Source of the DNA: Dactylonectria macrodidyma
Taxonomy: Eukaryota > Ascomycota > Sordariomycetes > Hypocreales > Nectriaceae
NCBI GenBank assembly: GCA_020744425.1
Contig: JAGMUV010000011.1
Span: 1,488,001 to 1,552,000, forward strand
DNA length: 64,000 bases
Direction: 5' to 3'
Under the pieces are notes generated by a model that was given only the letters and a program-made list of their open reading frames with translations, did not search any database and had not been told where the DNA came from. Of the stretch, positions 31,727 to 42,192 are shown piece after piece (the first letter of the stretch is position 1; each line of letters begins with the position of its first letter). The position numbers and the translations under genes are program-made.

Positions 31727-34700
31727 ATGGTGTACACCGGCAAGCCCAGCAAGGGCTGTTCCAGCTGCCGTGAACGGAAAATACGCGTAAGTCAAACTCC
31801 TACAGGCGACTCAAGCCACCCATCACTGTATTCCACCTAGACGCCGCCCTAGTCTCTTCGCCGCGATCTGTCCTCCCATGTCTCTAGTCGATGACAGTTC
31901 TGATACACTATCAGTGCGATTTGAAGGCACCGTCGTGCGGACAGTGCGAGAAGCGTCAACAGACTTGCCCAGGTTACCGAAACGTGGTTGACCTTGTGTT
32001 CCGGGATGAGAGTTCGCACCTATTGGACGGGCCTATGCTTTCCCGTCGTAGAAACAGGAGCGCCAGCTCCTCGCAAATTAGGAAGGATGAAGATGTCGAC
32101 TCTCCAGACAATAGACGTCCAACTGGAAGAGTACCTAACCCTGATTTTGCAGATCATCCTCACCCTCTACCAGAGCAGGAAGGATACTATTTCGGTTCGC
32201 AGGATGCGCGGTCGCAACGACCCCAAAACTTCCAGCCTGGACCCCAGAGCATGGGCAACATGATGGGCCAGCAGTTCATGTACAATGGTGCCAACGGGAG
32301 CACCAACGGCAGCCCCATGTTCTCCGCCCCAGGGACCGGCTCTGAATCCATTTATGCCTATAGCAATGCGCCCAGCTCGTTTGCGCATATCGATCCGACT
32401 AAAGTTTTCCAGCATGACCAGCAAGTCACTTCTACCGACATGCAGATGCAACTAGACAACATGTTTTCCTTTGGTCGCGATTCCGACGACGAGGACGACA
32501 CCTTTGCTGACCGAAACATGGCTATGCACAAGGATCTCTCATCGTCCCTTGATGAGTCTGGATCTCTAGGCTGGGATGCATCGCTGCCAGGCCAGTTTAG
32601 CACACAGGCCGCTCGCTTCCCGGGCGGACCTACCAGAAAGCAAGTGATGATTGGAGGAACGACGACAGATTACGTCGACGCCAATGGAGAGTGGGATACG
32701 AATGGACTGGCCAGGTCTCATTCCCAGTCGTTCCGACCTGGAAACTCCAGGAGGCAGTCAAAACTCACCAGAAATGCCTCTACCCCGTCCCATATTGCAG
32801 GCAAGCAGAACGGGTTTGAGCAACTTGCCCAGTCCATGCCCATGTCTCCGGTAGGCGATGGAAACGGAGCCATGTCTGGATATTCTTCTGTCGCACCCAG
32901 TCGGCCATCGTCTCCCCCTCACTCAGCCAAGCAGATGTGGACCGCTGGAGCTATGCAATCTATGGGTTACAATGCGACGACCGATGTGCACCGAAAGTCC
33001 GTACATGACGAGACAAATAATACGCCGTCCGGCTCTCAGGGAGACCAAGAGAAAGTTTGTAAGTTTGATCTCTCAACTTGTAGAGCAAGAGCTCCAAAAT
33101 TGCAGGTCTAATAGCGTGGCCAGTATTTCACCGTCTTACTTGCCGGTCGCTCTGTATTGGATCATGGCGTTGTGTCGGACTGATGTCAACGGATCTCCTC
33201 ATTTCCTACGCACCCGAGAAGAGTTTGATGACCTACTACATTCTAACAGACCAAGGTAGATACAAGATCGAGTTCCCGTTTTCCTATATCAAGAACATTC
33301 ACCTGGACAACGTCCACCCCGGCGGCATCGTCATCGAACTTTCTCGACCCCCAAGCTTCTTCATGGACACATCACCTGAGGGTTCCGGCTTTTTTCAGTG
33401 CGGCGACTTTACCGAACATCAGCAGGCGTCAGTTGTCCTCACACATGCTCTTGGCGGAAATCCGAAGATCCTGAGTGGCCAACTGGCGAGACTGGTATCT
33501 CTTCCGAGCTTCCTGAATCGACATTACGTCAGTTACGGTAGCCAACAGAACCCATACCCAGTGCCGCTCCCGATGAACACTGCACCAGAGATGGTACCTC
33601 CAGCTACATTCAATGCCCAGGCCCATCCCGAACTGCGGCAGATCAGCCGTGATTCGGGCTTGTCCGATAAGAAGGCATCCAATCTTCAGCGTTTCGCAGG
33701 ATCTGTGACCCCTCCTTGGAATATAAATTCTCTTGTGTGGCTTGACGATATAGACACATCCACCTTTGGGAGTCATACATCAACTGGACTTCAATGGGAT
33801 GCGGGACTTGACTTTGACTCAAAACATGGGCCTCAATTTACGAGCAAGCTTGACCAGGCATTTGGATCTGGATATCAAAGCGACCTTGACTATTCCTTTG
33901 TCGATGCGGATAGAATCGATTCTCCAGCTCTTACACCATGGCCATCCGAATTCAGATCTCGAGTCAAAAGCGAAGTCGATCCAGGCTTCGGATCTCAATC
34001 TAAAGGCGTGTTTGATTCCGGCTTTAGCCGGACGGAGGATGTGGGTATTGAATTCCGTTGCGAGACATGCGGGTACTTCCCGCGTGGCAATCCGAAATAC
34101 TTCAAGCGGAGCCTAGTAAAACACATGAAGCGGCATGCGGCCAAAGAGCTGGGGTCATCGTCCCGTGAGTCTGAAGAAGAGGAGACTATTCTCCATACAG
34201 ATAGGATAAGAGTACTCGGCAAAGAGCCTTCGCCTAGTCGGCTGGATAAGCATATCGATGCGACCGAGAATATACCAAACGAAGAGGCGTGGACCGAAGG
34301 AGAGGAAACCATTACTAGTGTGGAAAAGATGAAAACTATCAGCGAAGAACTTTCGCCGAATACATGGGACGAGTATCTTAACAATCCAGAGGAATTAATA
34401 CACGAATGGGCGCGGTCTGACAGAGAGGATACCATTTCTACTGGTCACGGGACAAGGGCTGCCAGCCAAGGATCTTCGCTGAGTCCGATGGATGACGATA
34501 TTCACACGCGAGAACAATTACCAGATGAATGGGCACAAGCTAAAGAAGATGAGGCCTTCACAGACTCAGGGTACGCCTCTGCACGTAATGCACATGGGTA
34601 CATGAACGGGGAATCTTCAATGAAGAATGGAACGAGCCTTGGCCTCAACACGTCCCCTTCGACGATGAACGGTACTGATGACGATGATACTGCGACAATG

Positions 34701-37700
34701 TACTCGGCTGGAACCGTTGTTGCACCTGCTCGAGCTCAAATCTACATTGCTGAGATTTGCAATGACATCTACAGCAACTTAAAAGACTGCGTCAACACCG
34801 AAACGTGGCCGGCGGTGTCTAAGATTTTGCCCGACCTCATCAAAGCGTTTGCCGTCCGCCTGGGCATCGACTGCCCTGTGCAAGTTAACCGGGACATCAT
34901 GTATTTCGTTCATCAACGGCATAGGTGAGCCATTGAACCAAGCCACCCTTGGTCCACGTCGCTAATCGAGTCTCTTAGAGAGGTGGTATCGCAGCTCGAA
35001 GCCATGTTCAGTCAAGATACTGAAGAGCCATTGGACAACTGTAGAACCACCCTTGCAGGAATGCCTTTGCTTGATAAGATGTCTCTGTGGAGGAGCAGAG
35101 ACGATGAAGATGCCAAGCCGCAAGTTGAAGTCGATGATTACTTCCACGGAGTCAAGGACGACGAAGACGAGCACGACCAAATCGAAAACATCGGCCTGTC
35201 AGTATACCAAAGAGTCATTTCTGACAGTCAAGCATACAAGTGGTTCATTTCCACCTGCAAGAAGGAAGTGACCTTGCAGCAAGGAGCGACAAACCGATGC
35301 ACGATGACGAATGAGAGCATTCGCGGCAGCCTCTTGGAAAAGCTCCCCACAGGGACTATCAGCAAACGACATGCTCCTAGTAGTCATGAAGTGACTTTTG
35401 TTCTGCAAAGTCGCCAACTTATTGCCATGCGTCTTGCACGCACAACCGTGAAACCTGGGACTTGGCCGGTCCAATCATTTTCAAACGTCGTTGTTCTGAC
35501 GGGATCAGTGGATCACGCACAGGCACTCACAATTAAGCAGTACATGAGTCAGACATGGCCTGCAAACGGTACGCAGATGTTGGAAGCGCTTGAAGATGGT
35601 ATAACGAATCCAAAAAATCTCATATATGGTAAAGCCCATTCTACCGAGTCGGGTTGCCTGCCCATACTGACGTGTCGATCCAGGCAAGTCGCCAGCGAAC
35701 ACGCCGCTCGTGGTAGGCATACAGGATGCCCTGCTGATGGTCAAAGCCAGAGGACCGGCGTACTTTATTGCAGAATGTGGTGAGCAACTTGCTTGGTTGG
35801 CATCTGCTTTTTCAACTGTCCATCGAAATGGGCTCTGTGGTGTAACGCCCCTCATCAACAAAATCCATATTTGGCAGGCAGCTTCGCGAAGCTCGGGCTG
35901 TTCAGGCCTGTGCAAATTGGGCGTTGATTCTACAGCTGTATTTGATCTAGATCATTCTCTGTCACCAGCGACAGAGAGTTGCTGGCAAGCTTTAGTTGGG
36001 CGACTGAAGCTCATCCAGGGGTATCCTATTGCTCGACGACCAGAGGGATACCCAGGTCTGGAAATTTCCCTCGAACTACTCCTATCCTTAGTACAAGCTG
36101 GCAAGGTCTCCGTCCATCCTACAAAGGTACTGATTGAGGGATCAAAGAGGTCGCTTCAACTGGTGAAGCGGACTGACAACGTGTGTCTTTGGCACCTTGT
36201 TGACTCCATTACGGAGTGCTGTGCCTGTGACAAGGTCCCTGTTGTGAATAACACGGCTCTATGGAAAGACCGCCACATTTTAGGGAGTTGCAAGCCTCAA
36301 GATGGTAAGCTATGAGAGTTCCTGTCTCGAACGCCAAATATCTAACCTACAAATATAGACGATGACACACGCTTGATGAATACCAGGCCATCCGGTAGCA
36401 TATGCCAATCAAACGCTGCAACGAAAACGAAGTCTATTACAGCCCTAGACGAAGAACCACCCTATGTGTTTGGTCGCCGCAAAGAAGTCGTTAGGAAATT
36501 ATCGATACGTCGTGCATCCCAAGTTCCCGTGTTGGAAGATCACGCATCCGCGACTCCTGTCACGCTACCAAGAAGCCATGGAAGCCCTCAGTCAGCGGCA
36601 GAACCAGACTCCGGCGACGATTCTTTCGACACAGATCAACTCTCGATATCAGATTCATCTGAGCCCGCTGAGCGACTAGATGTCAACGACCCGCAATATC
36701 TCGCTCTTCGAAGTGTCCTCGTTCGACTACTTTCAGGGTACAGAACCCGGGCGCAGTATCCGTCACCCGCCCAACAGAATGGCCAAGGCGCGCCGACGAG
36801 CGCAGTCAACCTGTCAAATAGTGAGAATAGAGGCACCTCAAACCCGAACAACTGGAAAAGGAAACGAGGTGATGACGACAGAGATGATGCCGATCAAGAT
36901 GGGTTCCAACGACCACCTCAGAAGAAAATCAACTGCGACCCTGCGGAAGCTCAAAAAAAGTCATTCGCATGTCCATTCTTGAAGAAGGATCCCGTCGAGC
37001 ACAGAGATTGCTGCACGAGGAAGCTGAGCAGGATCCGAGACGTCAAGCAACATCTGGCCCGACGACACACCCCAGAGCGATATTGTCAGCTTTGCTTCGA
37101 GACCAGCTTTGCGGATCAACGGAGCTTGCAGCACCACATCAGCGAGCGGTCCTGTCTGAGCCAAGAACCTTCCACGCTGGAGGGGATATCGTACGATCAA
37201 CGCCAACAGCTGTCCAAGAAGTCGAATCCGAATATCACCGAAGAGGGCCAGTGGTTCGTAATTTGGGACATCATTTTCCCAGAGAGCCTGAAACCAACCT
37301 CGGCGTACTTAGACACCGGTCTTTCAGTGGAGATGCGTCTCTTCCGTGAATACAGCCAAACCCATGGTCCAGTAATGATCAGAGAGCAGATCTTGGCAAG
37401 TCCATATAACATGAGACAGGGGAGTCTGGAAGAGCAACAGAGTGCGTTAGATCGAGTCATAGCCGAGGGCATAACTCGCCTCTTTGAGACGTGGCGATCA
37501 GCGCAGTCTACTGGCTCGCGGCCGTCAAGAAATCAGGCGAACAACAACGCACAAGCCGGACAGGCAACTCCGCTTAGCTCCATTGCCGATAGTGGTTTTG
37601 CAACAGCGAGCCAGGTTTCGCCTTTAGAAGCTAGATCGCGAATCGAGGGAAGCGTCCAGAATTCAAGCATTTTGGAAACGTCTTGTCCGCCGCCAGCAGG

Positions 37701-37863
37701 TATGGCAGCGGAAATTCAAGATTCAGAACAAGCCCAAGGTTTGCCGATGGGATCATCCGACATCTATAACCAGGATTGGTTTGCGATTCTTGCAAGCACA
37801 GACAACATGGGACAGTTCTACACGAACAGAAATGAATTTGAGTTAGGTAGCGCATTTGATTGA
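31727..37863 (+). CDS. Mosaic regulator: Zn2Cys6 + AreA-like block + C2H2 modules
   Basis: Six exons: 31727-31786, 31915-33058, 33106-34924, 34979-35628, 35684-36304, 36359-37863. All junctions are in frame (introns 128, 47, 54, 55, 54 bp), giving 1932 residues. In order: (1) a Zn2Cys6 cluster, GCSSCRERKIRC and CGQCEKRQQTC, completed only by splicing (residues 11-38). (2) About 165-355, a block matching AreA/NIT2 just before its GATA finger: MFSFG, EDDTFADR, LPGQFSTQAA, KQVMIGGTTTDY, ARSHSQSFR, NASTPSH, PSRPSSPP; no GATA finger follows. (3) About 428-542, a conserved fungal regulator domain, GRYKIEFPFSYIKNI and GFFQCGDFTEHQQAS. (4) A C2H2 finger, FRCETCGYF...HMKRH, at about 718. (5) About 944-1430, a large conserved fungal domain of unknown role (QVNRDIMYFVHQRHR, PEGYPGLEISLELLLSL, RHILGSC). 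(6) About 1634-1740, ACPFLKKDP...RIRDVKQHLARRH with IWDIIFP. Alternatives are two or three shorter genes, for example a first gene stopping at 33111 and a new start at 33183, or a break at 36315. Confidence 0.6.
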
Positions 37864-38633
37864 TTTAAAGGAAGTTTGGAGGGCCTTGGTTGACACTTTT
37901 GGTTCAGCGAGGACAGGTAATGGCATGGAGTCAAATAATGAGGTTGAGACACAGTCAGTGGTGTACTGAACCTAAAATGCACTGGGGTGTTCAGTGGACG
38001 ATGATAGAGTACAAATGTGCAATCGCTGCAAGATTGTTATGAACAAAAGACTAGACAATCTCACGGGGGATCGATAATGTCAAGGATCTTTAATCACTCT
38101 TATGGATTGATTACACGTTGCATTATCCAGAGGTATTTGACGAAAGATGATGCGACAAAGGATTTCTGTGCCACTCAATCTGACACGCGCCCGGGGCACA
38201 TCCGTCCCATGACGGAAACCGGGCGAGTTGAAGAAACAATAAGCAAGAATGAGCGAGGTTGTACATGACATATGCGCGTCTGTTTCTATTAAAAGATGAC
38301 ATGCGACTCTTTATATGTAGGTATAATGAATCTAAGTGCATGCTTTTCGCTGTCCATGCTGAATTTGGTACATTATCCTGAGCCACTCGGTCCCCATTTA
38401 GTGCGTCCATGACTCCATAGCCCCCTTGCAGCGTCTGACCACGTCAACTCAAGGGAGGGGCAGTGCCCTCTTAGCTGAGAACTAGAATCCACTTGGCCGC
38501 TCCAGTGGCTGTTTCACCCACAGCTGCGTCAGTGGACGCGCGGAGTAGGTTTTGAAAGGTCGAAGCTATGACGCGACAACTCGCCATCGTTGGGCCTGGA
38601 CAAGCAGGCTCCATGTTGACCAGAAGAGTTAGT
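37864..38633. other. Intergenic region between converging genes
   Basis: 3' flanks of the mosaic gene and the GPI-type mini-protein. Nothing else recognised. Confidence 0.5.
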
Positions 38634-38989
38634 CTACAGGTTGACAAGAAGAGCCGCTCCACCCATCAGAGCACCCATGGCGATCCCGGCAGTGGGCATG
38701 CCACCAGCATCGTCCGAGGTGGATGTGCCCTGGACGAAGCCCGTCTCCGTGTTAGTGGCCGCATCCGTGGTCGCGTCAGTGGACTCGGTCGACTCGATGG
38801 TGCTGGACTGGCTGGTGATGGTTGTCGCAGGCGTCGTCGTAGCGTTGTTGTACGTGGCAGCCTATTGAAATGACGGGTTAGATTGTCGATAAAATACCTC
38901 ACAATGTTGCGCAAGCCTCGCGCGAAGGTGAGACAGACCTGGGCCATGGCAGCGAACAAGGCGGCGAGAGTGACGGTGGTGAACTTCAT
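38634..38989 (-). CDS. Small Ser/Thr-rich GPI-anchored-type protein (92 aa)
   Basis: Minus strand, exons 38989-38939 and 38861-38634 (77-bp intron, phase 0). The first exon is exactly a signal peptide (MKFTTVTLAALFAAMAQ). The mature part is Thr/Ser/Ala-rich with an NAT glycosylation site (TYNNATTTPATTITSQ, TESTDATTDAATNTE). It ends with a small-residue omega region (SDDAGG) and a hydrophobic tail (AGIAMGALMGGAALLVNL), the pattern of a GPI-anchor signal. Probably a tiny mannoprotein of the plasma membrane or cell wall. Family not assigned. Confidence 0.72.
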
Positions 38990-39597
38990 GTTGGACGTTG
39001 TGGAATGAAAAAAGATGAGTGTGCAAAACGAGCGATGTCTCTGACTTTTGAATGGGACAGGATCCGTGGGCAAGTGAAATTCAGATGAACCACAAAGACA
39101 TGAATCCAAGACACACAGGATGCACTGCCCGTTTTATGTCCAATCCCAAAGCCCAGAAATTACGTGTTACGCACACTGTGGTGATGCTTTGGATCCCTGA
39201 CGCCAAATATTGACGCCACGGCCCCCATCCCGATGGCTTCTTCCGCGATTGGCGGCCAACCTGTCCTTTGTTTTGGTTTCTTGCTCAGTCGTTCGTTTTG
39301 ATTGCCACGTGAGTAGTGGATAGGTTGACGTGGAGATGATTTCTATTTTTTTGCATGAGGTATACTATGTGCTGTGGAGGAGAGGAGAGGTACTTGTCCC
39401 TTGTGTTTGGCTGCCGCGTGTCTCGCGAGCCATCTGCCGAGAAGTGGCGTCGGCATGTACTAGGGTGGAAATGTGAGGCTGAGATTTCTTTTTGCATGTT
39501 TCCAGGCTTCCGTCAGCAGCGAGAATGGTTGACTTTGCTGACACTATTGCATTTCCTGCTGTAGGTAATAATGTACCATCTCGGATTGAGCAGCTAT
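38990..39597. other. Intergenic region
   Basis: Promoter side of the mini-protein gene and 3' flank of the alpha/beta hydrolase gene. Nothing else recognised. Confidence 0.5.
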
Positions 39598-40582
39598 CTA
39601 GTCGGAACTGAGAAAATTGTTGACAAGCAGAGCAACTTCTCCCGCGTACTGGAATAAAAATCCATGTCCAGAGGCAGGGTACAAATGGAGATGGCGTGCA
39701 GCATTCGTCAGCTTTCTCCACAGCAAGATGCTATTCTCCGTCGGCATCAAGATATCATCGCTGCCTTTTGAGAAATGTCAGTGACCAGAATGTATTAATA
39801 AGTAGGCGCGTGGATACTCACCACTTAGCACTAGAACTGGGATCCGGAGTTCATGCAGTCTATTGTAGGACCCTTGCTCGGCGTCGTCAGGATTCATGAA
39901 CCTTGAAAATGCGGCGGCTTGTTTGCCAGCGACGTTCCTGTCGACGAGAGTCAAGTCATTGGGGCGAGATCCGGCAATTCTCTCCCAGACATCTTCTCCT
40001 TTGGCCTGAGCATGATCTGAAGCAGAGAAAAAGGCCGATAGAAATGCGTCGCAATACTGCTGGAGGGTCGTGGCCTCCAGGAGCTTCCCAAAAGCCGTAG
40101 CGTCCCCCGGCACGACGTCCGGCCCGATGCTGGGGATTGTGCCGCATAAGATGAGTCGACGCACGAGGTCTGGGGCGTTGAGAGCAACCATCTGTGCGAC
40201 AGCACCGCCAAAAGAAAAGCCCATCATATCAATCTGGTGGTATCCGAGTGCCTTGATGACGTCGATGTAGACCTGAGCAAAACCTGCAATGGTCTCGGGA
40301 ACGTCGCCACCAGATCGATCAACTCCTGGGCTGTCGAGTAGGATCACTGGACGATGGGTGGCGAGAGGATTGATCAGCGCTGGATCCCAATGATCCATAG
40401 TTCCACTTGATGCTCTTTTGTCAGTTGATTTCTTACGTAGCCACGATTGAGTTGATGTAAACATACCGGAAGTGGACGGCAATAACGAGGGGGATGCCGG
40501 ATGTTAGACCAATTATCCGGTACGCTATCTTAGTTTCCCTAAGAATGATCGACCGATCTAGGGCCGTTTCGTATGTAGCCAT
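39598..40582 (-). CDS. Alpha/beta-fold hydrolase
   Basis: Minus strand, exons 40582-40467, 40405-39822 and 39764-39598 (introns 61 and 57 bp), 288 residues. Splicing forms the oxyanion-region motif HFRGTMDHWDP from CG|T. The nucleophile elbow is MMGFSFGGA (S103), the acid lies in VLVLSGSDDILMPTENS and the base His is in PASGHGFLFQY. DSPGVDRSGGD after strand 4 is usual in the haloperoxidase/epoxide-hydrolase type. No signal peptide, so intracellular. The substrate is not predictable. Nitrilase 1 lies 530 bp upstream on the same strand, so a shared pathway is possible but unproven. Confidence 0.88.
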
Positions 40583-41114
40583 TTTGTTGTGAAAGTTCAA
40601 TGAAGAAGGCTATCAGTATTGCTTGCATCCTCATGCAAAAGGTGATGCAACTTGACCTACACATGGCTTATATACGACTAGGGATCGGCAGTCGCCTCTC
40701 GGCATTACGACCTACGACCCGCTCATTATCTGAGTTATCCATCGAAAAGGCGCGCGAACTCTGGAATTAACGGATTTAAATAAAGTGATAGTACCTAAAG
40801 CCGCCTACAATGGTGCATCTTCGTGGTGCCTCTGCGGTGGAAGCGGCCCGCGAGATTAAGCGTGCGGCGAGTGCGGCCCGCACAATCGATGGGGCATAGC
40901 GGGTTGGCATCATTGGCGGCTGCTTCCAGGGTGGCGAAGAGAACCGTGAGCACATTTGAGGCTTGAATTGCAGAGTAAATAGATTAAAGCATATCATGTT
41001 TCTAGCTTCTTTGGTCAATGGAGGGAGCTCTAGTGGCGAAACTTCTCGGACCGGTCACTTCTCAACACGCTGTCCCTTTAAGTTTCCAATTCTAACGGAA
41101 AGTCAGTTTCCCGC
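40583..41114. other. Intergenic region
   Basis: Promoter side of the hydrolase gene, then the 3' flank of nitrilase 1. No further gene recognised. Confidence 0.5.
40667..40674 (-). promoter_or_regulatory. TATA-like box of the alpha/beta hydrolase
   Basis: TATATAAG on the minus strand, about 85 bp before the ATG at 40582. By sequence only. Confidence 0.45.
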
Positions 41115-42192
41115 TTAGCCCTCGAATTCTTCTCTTTCCGTAGACTTGTGCCGTTTTGCAACCACGTTTTCCTTGTGTCGTGTATCAACACCGAGCCACA
41201 GCAGATCTGGTCTGCTATAATGACCAACCGCGTCCAAGAAACCGCGAGTTGCCACAGTCTTTGTGAGGTCCAGATCGGCATAAACAATGCCTTCTGTGTC
41301 GGGATTTCCGTCGCCGAGTGGCGCAGTCAAGCGTCGACCGTCGGGTCCAATCACGCAACTATGACCGCCGCCTGGCTGTCGACAAGCGAGTCCGTCCTGC
41401 GTCTTCAAGATATCGATTCCTTTCCGAGTGCAGACTGAAGTAGCGTGGAGCACGTACGCCGTACTTTCAATCGCGTAGGTCTGGGAGAGGTTCTGGCTTC
41501 CTTCAGCAGTTATGCTCCATAGACCTGGATGGTCTACACCAGTTGTAGGGTCAATCGGTGGCCACATGGAAATATGGATTGTTTCGCCCTGCGAGATGCT
41601 GTGATATTTCAGAAGTGGCTGTGTGTGTTCCCAGCATGCAAGACATCCGACCTCGATTTTGCCATGGTCTGGTCCGAAATCGACCTCGACGACATTGTTT
41701 AGATCAGCGCCGGTCCCGTCTCCAAAGATGGTGCGCTCCATATGAGTGGGCTTGATTTTTCGTCGGTGCATCAGCAGCTCGCCTTGAGGAGAGATGATGG
41801 CCTGTGAGATGTAGACACTATGAGATGGGCTCTGCTCCGAGAATCCCAATACGACGGCAATGGAGCACTTCTTGGCAGCAGTCTTGACCAAGTCCATTGC
41901 CTTTGACTCTACAGGGAGCGAGTTGAAGATGTACCGAGTCTGAAGCTCGAAATCAACTGGTCGTGCCCTGCAATGGCCCAAGAATGTTAACATGATTCGG
42001 TCTGGCAGCAGGACGAACAGCTTACCAAATCCACGCAGGATAGCCCGGCAGCCAACACTCAGAGAAAGCAATGAGTTTGGCCCCATTTTCGGCGGCTTCT
42101 ACGATCAGTTTGCACGCCTTTTCCACAGAACCTGCCAGGTCAAGGTACACAGGCTCCGCCTGCGTAACAGCAACCCGAATCGGCGCGGTCAT
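41115..42192 (-). CDS. Nitrilase (C-N hydrolase, branch 1), copy 1
   Basis: Minus strand, exons 42192-42026 and 41967-41115 (58-bp intron splitting the Trp codon of PAWIW after TG), 339 residues. The Glu-Lys-Cys triad is visible: E45 in [12 protein letters not shown]126 in [12 protein letters not shown] and C167 in [13 protein letters not shown]. The CWEH..PL.KY context places it with nitrilases and cyanide hydratases that turn nitriles into acids plus ammonia, or into amides, and act as cytosolic spiral oligomers. The C-terminal [14 protein letters not shown] is shared with the second nitrilase at 53.5 kb. The substrate cannot be decided. A TATA-like ATTTAAAT lies near 42312. Confidence 0.93.
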
